Shown: positions 41,956 through 51,984, numbered from the stretch's first letter. The stretch is DNA of 64,000 nt from CAYOUV01 sp964407265 (GCA_964407265.1 CAYOUV010000002.1:55987-119986), one strand, 5' to 3'. The notes: a model not told the origin generated them from the sequence alone. Translations and numbers: made by a program.

Positions 41956-43322
41956 TTGTCTCGCCGCCCCTTGGTCACAATGCGGATTGGAGTGCCGATG
42001 AAGCCGTATTCTTCGCGGATGCGATTCTCCAGAAAGCGCAGGTAGGAGAAATGCATCAGCTTGGGATCATTAACGTAGATCATGAAAGTTGGCGGGTCCG
42101 AGCGGACTTGCGTGCCGTAGAAGATCTTGAGCTGCCTTCCGGAGCGAGTCGGTGCCTGGTGCCGGTCTTGGGCGGATTGCAGGATCTGGTTGATCTTGGA
42201 AGTCGTCAAGCGTGCCAGTCGTTCTTCCTGGACCTCCAACCCGAGTGGCAGTACCTGATCCACACGCTGGCCGGTCTTGGCCGAAATGAACAACAGCGGC
42301 ACGTAATCCATGAAGTTGAGATCCTGGCGAATGCGCTGGGTGTACTCTTCCATGGTGTAGTTGTCTTTGCTGATCGCATCCCACTTGTTGACCAGAACGA
42401 CGCACGATTTCCAGGCATCCAGAATAAAGCCTGCGATGTGAGCATCCTGGGAGGTGATACCTGTCTCGGCATCGATCATCAGGTAAACCACATCTGCCCG
42501 CTCGATGGATTTGAACGAACGCAGCACACTGTACTTTTCAACGCCCGGTGCGATTTTTCCACGCCGGCGGATGCCGGCGGTATCGATCAGAGTGACCAGG
42601 ATCCCGTCAAATTCGATTTGTGTATCGACCGAGTCGCGTGTTGTACCGGCGATTGGGCTGACGATGGCGCGCTCCTCACCAACCAATTTGTTCAGCAGAC
42701 TCGACTTGCCTGCGTTGGGCTTGCCGACGATGGCGATTTTGATGCTCTCGTCCTCGGGTTCCTCTTCTAAGACGGGAAAGGCTCTGACCAGTTCGTCCAA
42801 CAGATCGCCGGTCCCGGTGCCATGTAAAGCAGAGATCGGAAATGGCTCCCCTAATCCCAATTCGTAGAATTCGCCCACCCCCAGCCGGCGCGCAGGGCTA
42901 TCACATTTATTGACAGCCAGGAAAATCGGGGGCATGAAGGAACCATCGTCCAATTTCTTTTGGTTGCGGCGTAAGATTTCAGCCACTTCCCGGTCGGGCG
43001 GCGTCACGCCAGCTTCGCCATCTGTGATGAACAATACGACATCGGCTTCGTTGATGGCAATCTCGGCTTGGGTGCGAATTTCTCGGATGAAGTCCGCTGA
43101 GCCGATCGAAAGCGGAGTCCGACCGCCGTGAGTCGGGTCGATCCCACCGGTGTCGATGATGTTGAAGGCAACCCCATTCCATTCGGATTCAGAGAATAAC
43201 CGGTCGCGGGTTGTGCCGGGTGTGTCGTCTACAATCGCGAGACGTTCTCCCGCCAGACGATTGAACAGGGTGCTTTTCCCAACATTCGGGCGGCCGACTA
43301 AGGCGATAACGGGTTTGGGCAT
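41952..43322 (-). CDS. der: Ribosome-assembly GTPase Der (EngA)
   Basis: A 456-residue GTPase required for 50S maturation. It has two tandem G domains, the first with GRPNVGKST, DTPGTTRD and NKCD, the second with GKPNAGKSS, AGTTRD and NKWD, and a C-terminal KH-like domain. Length and order match Der. It starts one base after the cdaR stop and so ends the coaE-cdaA-cdaR-der cluster on the minus strand. Confidence 0.97.
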   Translation of the reverse strand: MPKPVIALVGRPNVGKSTLFNRLAGERLAIVDDTPGTTRDRLFSESEWNGVAFNIIDTGGIDPTHGGRTPLSIGSADFIREIRTQAEIAINEADVVLFITDGEAGVTPPDREVAEILRRNQKKLDDGSFMPPIFLAVNKCDSPARRLGVGEFYELGLGEPFPISALHGTGTGDLLDELVRAFPVLEEEPEDESIKIAIVGKPNAGKSSLLNKLVGEERAIVSPIAGTTRDSVDTQIEFDGILVTLIDTAGIRRRGKIAPGVEKYSVLRSFKSIERADVVYLMIDAETGITSQDAHIAGFILDAWKSCVVLVNKWDAISKDNYTMEEYTQRIRQDLNFMDYVPLLFISAKTGQRVDQVLPLGLEVQEERLARLTTSKINQILQSAQDRHQAPTRSGRQLKIFYGTQVRSDPPTFMIYVNDPKLMHFSYLRFLENRIREEYGFIGTPIRIVTKGRRDK

Positions 43323-43323
43323 A

Positions 43324-44583
43324 TTAAGGGGTGGTTGTGGGGAGCGGCGTGGAAGAAATGGATCCGGAGGAAGTCAGGACAACTTCCAACGTAGCCGGCA
43401 GGATCGATTCGACGCTGATATTCGAGACCAGGATCTCGACCTTGGGCGTGAGTTGATGCGTTCCGGCCTCGAGCCCGGTTACATCTACGATCACACGCAC
43501 ATCTTGTGATGAAAGCGCGTCCAGAAGTGGCAGCGGACCGGAAAGGATCACGTCCACTGTTTCGGGTGAGATCTGGGCTGTCAGGTTACTTGGCAGGCCG
43601 ATAACTTCGACTTTCTTGTTCGATATTGTCAGGCTGCTCTGGATAGGCGAAATGCCTACCTGAACCAGCACGTTTTGTTCGCCAACCACCGAGATGCTCG
43701 CAGGTAGACTGAGCGCCAGACGCGTGGTGATATCCTCTTTGGCGCCATCCAGGCTTAGTGGTGCGGTCTCGACCACGCCTGGCAGGGAGTTGACCACCTG
43801 CGGGTCAGACGAGTAGAGTGTGACGACTGGCGGGAAGACGGAGATATTGGTCAAACGGTAACCGCTGGCAACCAACCCTTGAACAACCACCTTGACGGCC
43901 ACGTCTCGATAACCGCCTTGCTGGCTGACCGGAACGGTCACATGTACCGTTTCGGGGTTGATCGTCAGGCCGCTGATCGCAGTATTGTCTTGATCCAGGA
44001 TTTGGACTGGCATGGATTGATCGATGTCTTCACGCACACCAGCCTGATTGATGACAATCCGCGCGCGGGCGATTTGATTGACGAGTGATTCGGGACCCGA
44101 GACGGCTACCTGCTTCGGGTCCAGGGTCACTTCTCCAGCTTTGTATCCGATTGCGGGTTCGCCGGAGATGGCTGGTTCAATGTTGAGCGTGCGCGTAATC
44201 AACGGTTCCAGCGACAGATTAACAGATGACGGATTGACCGAGACGATCCGTACCGGACGTTCGGCAACCTGAATTTGCAGGTTGACTGTGTGCTCTCCAG
44301 CGCTCAGGCTGGATAAATCCAGTATAGCTCGCACTGCTTTTGGATTGGATGTCAGCTTGTCCCACACCGAACGAGGCGCGCGGAGTGTAACTTCGACCTG
44401 TTTTGGATATGAGCCGATGATGACCAGGGATGGGCTCTGCCCGACGATTTCAAGCTGGATTGGGTTTGGGTAGGTGCGCACTTCGTCCGGGTCTTCGGCT
44501 GTCACAGCCGAAACCCAGACTGCCATAGCCAGCACAAAAGCCAGGAAAAAGGTACGCAAATTAGAGATGATCCAGCGCAGCAT
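43324..44583 (-). CDS. cdaR: CdaA regulator, YbbR-domain protein
   Basis: A 419-residue protein with an N-terminal anchor helix (FFLAFVLAMAVWVSAVTAE) and about four extracytoplasmic YbbR repeats (each about 80 residues, with VTLRAPRSV-like openings), then a short Ser/Thr/Pro tail. YbbR/CdaR proteins regulate the membrane diadenylate cyclase CdaA, which is encoded immediately upstream with a one-base gap. The usual glmM partner is not next to it. The arrangement links c-di-AMP production to envelope sensing. Confidence 0.9.
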   Translation of the reverse strand: MLRWIISNLRTFFLAFVLAMAVWVSAVTAEDPDEVRTYPNPIQLEIVGQSPSLVIIGSYPKQVEVTLRAPRSVWDKLTSNPKAVRAILDLSSLSAGEHTVNLQIQVAERPVRIVSVNPSSVNLSLEPLITRTLNIEPAISGEPAIGYKAGEVTLDPKQVAVSGPESLVNQIARARIVINQAGVREDIDQSMPVQILDQDNTAISGLTINPETVHVTVPVSQQGGYRDVAVKVVVQGLVASGYRLTNISVFPPVVTLYSSDPQVVNSLPGVVETAPLSLDGAKEDITTRLALSLPASISVVGEQNVLVQVGISPIQSSLTISNKKVEVIGLPSNLTAQISPETVDVILSGPLPLLDALSSQDVRVIVDVTGLEAGTHQLTPKVEILVSNISVESILPATLEVVLTSSGSISSTPLPTTTP

Positions 44584-44584
44584 G

Positions 44585-45466
44585 CTATTCTTCTTTCCGT
44601 GGGAAGAAATACGGGAATACGCGCTCGAAGAAATTATTACCGTTCTTATCTTCCGTTCGATAAAAAGCTGTCAGGATGTTTTGCAAACGTTCCGGATCCA
44701 GGCGACGGATCATGCGTCCGGCATGTGCAATCGAGATCGAGCCCGTCTCTTCCGAGACAACCACTGCCACCGCATCGCTGGCTTCCGAGATACCCAGTGC
44801 GGCACGGTGACGAAGTCCCATTTGCCGTTCGGGAGAGCGAGTCAGGATGCCACTGGCAGAGAGCGGCATAACGCAAGCCGCCGCAATCAAACGGGCATTG
44901 CCGATAATGACGGCTCCGTCATGCAAGGGTGTGTTCGGATAAAAGACCTGCAAAAGCAATTCGGGTGTAACCTTAGCGCTCATGCGTACACCAGTTTCGA
45001 CATACTCGTCCAATCCATCCAAACGCTGCATGATGATCAGCGCTCCGTGTTGCCTGGCGGACAGGCGCGCGCAGGCGCCTACCACCGACTGGATGGTTTC
45101 TTCAATTTCAAGGTGTGAAAGCTGTCCTCCAACCGTGAAGATCGATCCAGCTCGGCCGATACGCTCCAACGTGCGCCGGATTTCCGGTGCAAAGATGACC
45201 GGGATAGCAAAGAGCAAGGCCGGTAGGGTGGTGCGTACCAGCCAGGAGAAGGCTGGTAAGTTGACCAGGCTGGTCAGCATGGCGATCAATACTACCAAGA
45301 AGATTATGCCGCGCAGCAAGACAATCGCTTGCGTGTCTCGCAGCATATACAGTAAGCCAAAGAAAATCAATGCAACCAGCAGAATGTCGATGACACTCAG
45401 CCAGTTCAGTCGTTGAAAGATAAAAAAGAGGTCGTTGAGTAATTCAGTCACAGAAATTCTAGGCAA
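44585..45466 (-). CDS. cdaA: Membrane diadenylate cyclase CdaA
   Basis: A 293-residue c-di-AMP synthase (2 ATP to c-di-AMP). Three N-terminal membrane helices (about residues 20-95) precede the DAC domain, where LHDGAVI carries the DGA motif and GLRHRAALG the RHR motif, both needed for catalysis. The start is uncertain: a TTG at 45466 and a GTG at 45451 are possible, neither with a good ribosome site. It lies 68 bases after coaE and directly before cdaR. The product regulates potassium and wall homeostasis in other bacteria. Confidence 0.95.
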   Translation of the reverse strand: MPRISVTELLNDLFFIFQRLNWLSVIDILLVALIFFGLLYMLRDTQAIVLLRGIIFLVVLIAMLTSLVNLPAFSWLVRTTLPALLFAIPVIFAPEIRRTLERIGRAGSIFTVGGQLSHLEIEETIQSVVGACARLSARQHGALIIMQRLDGLDEYVETGVRMSAKVTPELLLQVFYPNTPLHDGAVIIGNARLIAAACVMPLSASGILTRSPERQMGLRHRAALGISEASDAVAVVVSEETGSISIAHAGRMIRRLDPERLQNILTAFYRTEDKNGNNFFERVFPYFFPRKEE

Positions 45467-45534
45467 TCAGGATTGGGATTTGTGGCCAGGAACGCTAAGT
45501 AAGGACCCTCATTACCCGGCAGCAATTACCTGAT

Positions 45535-46668
45535 TTATATCGGACGCAGGATACGGTCTTGTCTGAGTTGTTTGAAGATCAGAGTCGTATTTTCCGGCTG
45601 CGACTCGCTTGCTGCATCTTGCCAGGCCTGTATGCCCAGGCTATCCGGGGTCCGTTTTTCGTATCCAAGGCGCTTCCAGATATCCTCGTGTACGGCCAGT
45701 TCTGGCGGCAGAAATACGAGCGAAGCTTCACACTGCAAATCCTGCGAGGCACGTTCGAGTTCGGAGACCAGGGTATCCAGCGCCGGTTCAAGCAATATTT
45801 CAGGCGAGATGTAAAGGTCCGTTGTGCGGGCGACCAGGTTCTCCACTTGCCAGGCGGCCAGACCAACGAATTGGTTATTCATTTGCAGCAGCAGATAGGC
45901 ATTTTCGCCGAACGCCTCCATGACATCGTCTTTGGTCATGTTTTTTCGGCCCTGGCTCAGGCTGGTCACCAAATCTGCGATCACGTCCGAATTGCGCGGT
46001 CGGCCGCGTTGCACAGCAAATTCGCCGGTTTTAGCTGTCTTGATCATCACCGGACCGGTATCGCCGATTGGGGAGATTTGTTTCCAGGCTGTTGTTACCT
46101 GCTTCCACAAGTCGTCATAGGTGCCGTTGTTTTTGATGACTACATCTGCCGCTAAATTCTTGTCTTGTTGGGAATTCTGCGCGTGAATGCGCTGCAGGGC
46201 TTCTTTACGCCTCAGGTTTCGTTTACGCATCAGCCGTTCGATGCGAACATCTTCGGGGGCATCGGTTACCCAGATCGTGTCACAAGCCTCGTGCAGCGAC
46301 CCCTCCAGAAGTTTAATAGCTTCGATGACGATGATCGGATGGCTGGAACGTTTGATTAAAATATCCACCGCCTGGCCAACCAAGGGATGGATGATCGCTT
46401 CCAGCTGCATCAATGCATTGGGGTTGTTGAAGACCAAATCGCCTAATTTGGCACGATCAATTTCCTCATCCTTCTCCACGATCCATCTTCCAAATGTATC
46501 AACCACAGATTGATAACCAGGTGCACCCTTGGAGATGGCGCGATGTGCCAAAGCGTCGGCATCTATGCTATAAGCGCCGAGATGCTCCAGCATACGGCGG
46601 ACAACACTCTTCCCTGTGGCAATATTGCCAGTGAGACCGATAACGAATTTCCCGGGCCAGTTACTCAC
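45535..46668 (-). CDS. coaE: Dephospho-CoA kinase with extra C-terminal domain
   Basis: A 377-residue protein. Residues about 1-200 are a complete dephospho-CoA kinase, the last CoA step, with P-loop GLTGNIATGKS, DADALAH, and the DAPEDVRIERLMRKRN lid. Normal CoaE is about 200 residues; here about 175 more follow. The added part (FAVQRGRPRNSDVIADLV to WKRLGYEKRT) has a helix-strand pattern and a closing LGYE-type segment suggestive of a GNAT acyltransferase fold, though a clear acetyl-CoA loop was not identified. AAGGAG precedes GTG 46668. Function of the fusion is inferred. Confidence 0.85.
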   Translation of the reverse strand: MSNWPGKFVIGLTGNIATGKSVVRRMLEHLGAYSIDADALAHRAISKGAPGYQSVVDTFGRWIVEKDEEIDRAKLGDLVFNNPNALMQLEAIIHPLVGQAVDILIKRSSHPIIVIEAIKLLEGSLHEACDTIWVTDAPEDVRIERLMRKRNLRRKEALQRIHAQNSQQDKNLAADVVIKNNGTYDDLWKQVTTAWKQISPIGDTGPVMIKTAKTGEFAVQRGRPRNSDVIADLVTSLSQGRKNMTKDDVMEAFGENAYLLLQMNNQFVGLAAWQVENLVARTTDLYISPEILLEPALDTLVSELERASQDLQCEASLVFLPPELAVHEDIWKRLGYEKRTPDSLGIQAWQDAASESQPENTTLIFKQLRQDRILRPI

Positions 46669-46755
46669 TGCTGCTCCTTGTGTGGATGACTTGGGGTCGT
46701 TTCAAAAACCCCTCTCATTTTACCAGAATGTAAACGATAACGACTTACACTGAGC

Positions 46756-48021
46756 TTACGCTTCGGTAAGTCTCAGTGATGGAATACGTAAATGGATGCC
46801 GCCGACGGCCAGCGCGCAAATTCCCCCGGAAACCAGCGCGGTCACTGGTAAGCCCCAGGCCTGGACCATGCTTCCGATCAACAGGCTACCAAAGGTTGAA
46901 GCGCCCTGCAATGCCCACAGGTAAGTACTAAATACCCGTCCACGCAAACCGTTGGGAGCTTGTAATTGGATCAATGTGTTCATGGTTGTTAATTGTGTGA
47001 CAGCGCCCCAGCCCATGATTGCGATCAGGAGCAAGATGGGTATCAGGGAGCGCGGAAAAGCCAGTACGATCATACCGGTGATAAAGGCGTACTGGCCGAA
47101 AGTCAACAAAAAGCCCTTGCGGCGGTATGAGCTATTGGCAGAGAGAGTGACTGCAGCGATCAGGGCTCCGACACCCTGAGCAGTATACAGGGCACTATTG
47201 CGGGCGGCCACGATGGCTTCCGTATCGCCAATTTGGTAGAGCACATCCTTGGCCAGGACGGGGATTTGCTGGACAATCGGGTAAGCGAATAAGCCAAACA
47301 GCCCGGCAAATACGATCAACCAGGCGACCAGAGGCGTTTTAAGGATATAGCTTTGCCCCTCTTTTAATTCATCCACCAGGTTGCGGCGTTCGGTTGGACT
47401 TGCGGCTTTGTATTGGGTGCGCACGAAAAGCAGGCCGATGATAACGAACAGGTAACTCAAACCGTTGGCCAGGAATGCCCAGCCCTCACCTTGTTCGCGG
47501 ATCAGGATCAGGAACGGGGCCACCAGGGATGGACCGATCACGCGTGCCGCGTTAAAGATGGTGGATTGCAGTGCGATGGCGTTGGGCAATGCCTCGCGCC
47601 CGACCAATTCGATCAACATGGCCTGTCGAGCAGTAATCTCGATTGCGCTGGCTGTGCCCAGGATAAAAGCCAGGAGAACAATGTGCCAGATTTGGATGAC
47701 GCCGGTCAGGGTTAAAAACGACATGGCCAGGGCTTGAAACATCATCACGGCCTGTAAGACAATCACTGTTTTTCGCTTGTCCAAGTGTTCGACGATCACA
47801 CCGCCCGGCAATGCCAGCAACAGGGTCGGTAGGGTGCTGGCAAAGCCAATCAAACCCAGGTCAAAGGGTCGCCCGCTGAGACGGTATGCCAGCAGCGGTT
47901 GGGTGGTGTTTTGCATCCAGGTGCCGATCAGGGAGAGGAATTGCCCTGACCAGAAAATGGCAAAATCACGCGATGACAGTGCCGGGAAGCGGTTGGTAAT
48001 AATGGATTGCAATCTAAGCAT
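46756..48021 (-). CDS. MFS transporter (MFS_3, EntS-like)
   Basis: A 421-residue protein with about 12 hydrophobic helices. Features of the enterobactin-exporter-like MFS_3 group are LSSRDFAIFWSGQFLSLIGTWMQ at the N-terminus, GGVIVEHLDKRK after helix 2, and NAIALQSTIFNAARVIGP. Substrate unknown. The ATG lacks an obvious ribosome site, and its upstream region 48022-48114 shows no clear promoter. It is separate from the coaE cluster by 87 bases. Confidence 0.87.
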   Translation of the reverse strand: MLRLQSIITNRFPALSSRDFAIFWSGQFLSLIGTWMQNTTQPLLAYRLSGRPFDLGLIGFASTLPTLLLALPGGVIVEHLDKRKTVIVLQAVMMFQALAMSFLTLTGVIQIWHIVLLAFILGTASAIEITARQAMLIELVGREALPNAIALQSTIFNAARVIGPSLVAPFLILIREQGEGWAFLANGLSYLFVIIGLLFVRTQYKAASPTERRNLVDELKEGQSYILKTPLVAWLIVFAGLFGLFAYPIVQQIPVLAKDVLYQIGDTEAIVAARNSALYTAQGVGALIAAVTLSANSSYRRKGFLLTFGQYAFITGMIVLAFPRSLIPILLLIAIMGWGAVTQLTTMNTLIQLQAPNGLRGRVFSTYLWALQGASTFGSLLIGSMVQAWGLPVTALVSGGICALAVGGIHLRIPSLRLTEA

Positions 48022-48114
48022 TGAGAGAGGATTTCGACGTTTGCGTTATGAAAGCAGAGTTGCCAGGGAATGCAGCCACAATTCAACCCGTCAGAATCGT
48101 TTATCTAGTTCTGG

Positions 48115-48786
48115 TTAAGAAGATGGAACTACGCATTCTGGCCGGTCGTGGGATGGATTGTTGACCAGTGTTGATACCGGGTGAGCGATCATCTCCTCGG
48201 GTGATAAAGGTTTGAGTAGCGGTTGCAGGTTTTCAGGCGATTGAGCCGCCGGGTCCAGCCATTGCGCGTAAGCACTGGGTGGTAAGATCACCGGCATGCG
48301 GTTATGCAAACTCGCCATCAGTTCGTTTGGACGGGTGGTGATGATGGTGCCGGATTTGATTTGCGAGCCGTCCGGCGAATGCCACTCATCCCACAGTCCC
48401 GCAAAGGCGAATGGGCGGCGATTTTTTAGATGGATGTAGTAGGGCGTTTTGGTCTTGGTACCCGGCTGGGATTTCCACTCGTAAAACCCATCGGCCAGGA
48501 TCAGGCAACGATGATATTTGAAGCTGCCGCGGAAGGATGGTTTTTCTGCCAGCGTTTCGGCGCGAGCGTTGATCAGGCGATTCCCGATCGACGGGTCTTT
48601 TGCCCAGGTGGGGATCAGCCCCCAGATGAAAAAATCGGCACTATGCTTGCCGTCGTTGGGGATAGCCAGAATGGGCTGGGTCGGAGCGATGTTGAAACGC
48701 GGTGCGAATCCGGCTGGAAAGATATAATCTGAAAATGCATCTTGCAGATCGGCTGGGTCGACGGTTAGGGTAAAACGTCCACACAT
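48115..48786 (-). CDS. SRAP domain protein (YedK/HMCES family)
   Basis: A 223-residue protein that crosslinks to abasic sites in single-stranded DNA and shields them. The start is set by the catalytic Cys2: MCGRFTLT begins at ATG 48786, with GGAGG five bases upstream, while an ATG 13 codons earlier would displace the Cys. Downstream NIAPTQ, RLINARAET (the Asn/Glu site), GFYEWK and HNRMPVIL are all conserved. Cytoplasmic DNA-damage protection. It is a single gene between MFS and selB. Confidence 0.94.
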   Translation of the reverse strand: MCGRFTLTVDPADLQDAFSDYIFPAGFAPRFNIAPTQPILAIPNDGKHSADFFIWGLIPTWAKDPSIGNRLINARAETLAEKPSFRGSFKYHRCLILADGFYEWKSQPGTKTKTPYYIHLKNRRPFAFAGLWDEWHSPDGSQIKSGTIITTRPNELMASLHNRMPVILPPSAYAQWLDPAAQSPENLQPLLKPLSPEEMIAHPVSTLVNNPSHDRPECVVPSS

Positions 48787-48858
48787 GAGGGCCTCCAGTA
48801 TCGCCGGGCGCGACCGGAATCGCAATCATTTAACAACCCGGTCTTCTGCGCGGTGAAG

Positions 48859-50754
48859 CTATCTTTTTAGTTTGCGGTAATCGCCATCGCGTACGGTGAG
48901 GCCAATTGTGTCCAGGTGTTCGAGCAACGCCAGCATATATTTGCGGCTCGAGTCGAACAGGTCCCGCGCGTCAGCCACGCTGATTTGGCCTCGCTCTGTA
49001 ATGAATCCACGTATTTTGTCCACCATCTGATCGAGATCCTGTTTGCGAAAAACCACTTCAGGCGAAACAGCTTTCAGTTCTCCCAGATCGATCAAGGCGT
49101 TGACGATTTCCTCACCAACTTCAGCCTGGCACTCCTTGGTGGATGGTGGGCTGAAGGGGGATTGCGCGAAGCGCCGCATCAGAGTCTGGACCTTGACTTG
49201 CTGGGCGTTATCGAAATCGATTCGATGCCCGGGTCTTGACACTGCGCTGCCGGTCTCTTCCAGTTCGTCAGCTGCAACCAGCCGTTTGATCAGCGCGTTA
49301 AAGACGCGCGGCGTGAGTTTTAGGCGACTCTTGAGTTCTTCGCGCGGGAGGCCGCGCCGCAAGGGAAAGTTTTTATGATAAGCGTCGACGATTTGTATAA
49401 TCTTTTCGTGAATGCTTTTCCAATGGGGCAAAGGGATGACCAATCCATCGCTGGCAATCACCGGTTTGCCGTCTTCCAGAACCAGCAGACGACCCGAATC
49501 CAATAAATCTTTTAGCGCGGTTTCGGCTATCCCTGCTTCCAGGCGTGAACGACTGACCACTGCTTTGATCGGCGCCGTACTAAGCGCTAGCGCAGCCTCG
49601 AAAAGCACTTCTTCAGGGGTGCCTTCTGACAGGGCTGCCAGCTTATCCAATACCGCCTGATCGAAGCGTTTATGGCGACCCTGCGGTTGGTGATCGATGA
49701 CCACGCCGCCTCCGAGCGTCTCCGATGGTGAGGGGCGGCGCAGGATGTAATGGTCGCCGCGCACAGCTACAACCGGGTCGCGCAGTTCGAGTTGAAGCCA
49801 GGCTTCCTGTCCCGGCTCCAGGACTTCCGTCCCCAGCAGGCGGGCGTTTGCCATCACCTCGCTGGCACCGATGAAGAGTTTGACCTCGCTGGCATGTTGC
49901 AAAGGGGCGCTGGCGTCGGCCAGCATGCGAAAATGCACGTCCAATCGACGGGTTGCCTGATACTGGCCGGGGCGAACGACCACTTCACCGCGATGAATTG
50001 CCTCGACCGCCACCCCGGAGATGTTGACGGCTGTGCGACTGCCGGGCAGGGCGACCTGCTCTTTCTTCCTGTGAGTCTGCAGGCCGCGCACACGCCCTTT
50101 ATGCCCGGAAGGTAGGATGACCACCTCGTCTCCAATGGGAAGTTGTCCATCGGTCAATGTGCCGGTCACAACAGTGCCAAATCCGGCCATGCTGAAGACA
50201 CGGTCAATTGGCAAGCGTGGACGTCCCAGGTCAAGACGAGCGGGGCTTGTTTTTAAGGTTTCAACGAGAATTGCTAACAATTCATCAAGCCCCGCTTTGG
50301 TTCTGGAGGATACGCGCACACAAGGTGCATCCGCCAGGATTGTTCCCGATACTGCAGTTCGGATATCGGATTCGACCAGGTCCAGCCAGCCCTGATCCTC
50401 TACCAGATCAATTTTGGTTATTACGATGATACCGGCCGGGATTTGTAAGAGATCGAGAATGGCCAGGTGTTCTCTGGTCTGCGGCATGACCCCCTCATCC
50501 GCAGCGATGACCAGCAATGCAGCGTCGATACCGCCGATACCGGCCAGCATATTCTCGATGAAATCACGATGACCGGGCACGTCCACGATGCCAACCTCTT
50601 CGCCGTCTGGCAATACCAGCCAGCCAAATCCGAGGTCGATAGTCATTTCACGCTCCTGCTCCTCTTTCAGACGGTCCGGGTGGACGCCGGTGAGTGCAGC
50701 GATCAGCGTGGATTTTCCGTGGTCAACGTGACCGGCCGTGCCGATGACGCGCAT
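48859..50754 (-). CDS. selB: Selenocysteine-specific elongation factor SelB
   Basis: A 631-residue GTPase delivering Sec-tRNA to UGA codons by binding SECIS. G motifs are GHVDHGKST, DVPGHRDF and TKIDLVED. EF-Tu-like domains II and III follow, then four winged-helix domains (from about residue 400) that contact the SECIS hairpin. The gene directly follows the coiled-coil gene with three bases between stop and start, so they share a transcript. No selA, selD or tRNA-Sec was seen in the window. Confidence 0.95.
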   Translation of the reverse strand: MRVIGTAGHVDHGKSTLIAALTGVHPDRLKEEQEREMTIDLGFGWLVLPDGEEVGIVDVPGHRDFIENMLAGIGGIDAALLVIAADEGVMPQTREHLAILDLLQIPAGIIVITKIDLVEDQGWLDLVESDIRTAVSGTILADAPCVRVSSRTKAGLDELLAILVETLKTSPARLDLGRPRLPIDRVFSMAGFGTVVTGTLTDGQLPIGDEVVILPSGHKGRVRGLQTHRKKEQVALPGSRTAVNISGVAVEAIHRGEVVVRPGQYQATRRLDVHFRMLADASAPLQHASEVKLFIGASEVMANARLLGTEVLEPGQEAWLQLELRDPVVAVRGDHYILRRPSPSETLGGGVVIDHQPQGRHKRFDQAVLDKLAALSEGTPEEVLFEAALALSTAPIKAVVSRSRLEAGIAETALKDLLDSGRLLVLEDGKPVIASDGLVIPLPHWKSIHEKIIQIVDAYHKNFPLRRGLPREELKSRLKLTPRVFNALIKRLVAADELEETGSAVSRPGHRIDFDNAQQVKVQTLMRRFAQSPFSPPSTKECQAEVGEEIVNALIDLGELKAVSPEVVFRKQDLDQMVDKIRGFITERGQISVADARDLFDSSRKYMLALLEHLDTIGLTVRDGDYRKLKR

Positions 50755-50757
50755 CGT

Positions 50758-51945
50758 TTACCTCGAAGTTTTGCGTGCGTGCCCCATAATGCGCTCGTAA
50801 GCGGTCAACCATTCGTGAGCCCAGTTCATCAATTCTTGTAATTGCTGTTCGGTTGAGTCGGTGGTCTGGTGGAGTTGGTCCTGTAAGGTCTGCATAGAAT
50901 CGTCAACGGTGGTGGCGCGCCCATCCAGTTTGTCCATGTCTTTACGGATGTCTCGCAGCGTCTCTTCCTGGGAAAGGTTGAAACCGGTCCAGCGTTTCTG
51001 GTCATCGGCTTTAAAGGTGATCCATTCCTGGCGCAGTCGCTCCTCGGCCAAGCGCTGCATCTCGGTAATCTCATTGATGCGCCGCTCCAGCTTTTGGTTA
51101 AGATCGACATAGGTTTCCTGGGCGCGATTTGCAGCACGGATCGATTCGTCCAAATCGATGATTTGAGAATCCAATCCTTGAGATTGTTTTTTGAACTCAT
51201 CCAGTTTATCGAGCCATTCTTTGTAGACGTGGTCACGGTCTACCTGCGCTCGTGATTGTTGTTCGATAAATGATGCTTGGGCGGCTTTACGTTCTGATTC
51301 TGCTGCCAGGAGTTCAGTGATGCGACTTTCTGTATTACCCATCGCATCGCTGTTGATTTGCATTTTGTCGCGATGTTCGTCCAGGCGCTTGCGCAAGGCA
51401 GCCAGTTCGCCCTGCAGGTCAGCCATACGTTTGACATCCTGCCGGCGAGTTTCCTCGGCCATCTTCTGGGCACGCAGCACTTCATCATTGTTTTGAACGA
51501 CATCCTCTATCTTGTTTTTGAGTTCGTTGATAGCCTGGTTCAAACGGGTTTCTTCAGCGATGCGTGCCTGGATGCGTTTGATAACATCCAGCTCCTCGAT
51601 TGAGCTTTGAACTGTTGTCAGCTGGCGGCGGATACCTTCAAGATCTGTCTGGTGCGTTTTACTCACCTCACGCTCACGACGCTCGTATTTTTTTTCAATA
51701 TCTTCAATGGCTTTATTAAAATCGGCGCGTTGTTTGGCAAGCATTTCATCGAATTGATTCAGACGGCTGACAGTTGCCGAGAATTGTGAAACATCAGAGC
51801 TTAATTGTTTGATCTGCTTGGAAACTGCGTCGAGGCTACCCTCCAGCGAGGTGATCCGTCCTTGCAGAGACTCAAACGACGCTTTATCTTTGCGATGTTC
51901 AGCGTCCAGAAATTCCAGTTGTTTAACGATTTGTTCGAATTCCAT
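50758..51945 (-). CDS. Long coiled-coil protein upstream of selB
   Basis: A 395-residue protein that is almost entirely predicted coiled coil by heptad-like spacing (e.g. LEGSLDAVSKQIKQLSSDVS, then ERREREVSKTHQTDLEGIRR). There are no membrane segments and no catalytic motif. It resembles SMC-like or phage tail-like coiled coils only by composition. A GGAGGG lies before ATG 51945, and an extended -10 promoter lies about 40 bases upstream (51985-51990). Co-transcription with selB may be incidental. Function unknown. Confidence 0.75.
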   Translation of the reverse strand: MEFEQIVKQLEFLDAEHRKDKASFESLQGRITSLEGSLDAVSKQIKQLSSDVSQFSATVSRLNQFDEMLAKQRADFNKAIEDIEKKYERREREVSKTHQTDLEGIRRQLTTVQSSIEELDVIKRIQARIAEETRLNQAINELKNKIEDVVQNNDEVLRAQKMAEETRRQDVKRMADLQGELAALRKRLDEHRDKMQINSDAMGNTESRITELLAAESERKAAQASFIEQQSRAQVDRDHVYKEWLDKLDEFKKQSQGLDSQIIDLDESIRAANRAQETYVDLNQKLERRINEITEMQRLAEERLRQEWITFKADDQKRWTGFNLSQEETLRDIRKDMDKLDGRATTVDDSMQTLQDQLHQTTDSTEQQLQELMNWAHEWLTAYERIMGHARKTSR

Positions 51946-51984
51946 GAATCCCTCCGGAAAGTGGAGTTGAATGATTGCCCTGTG

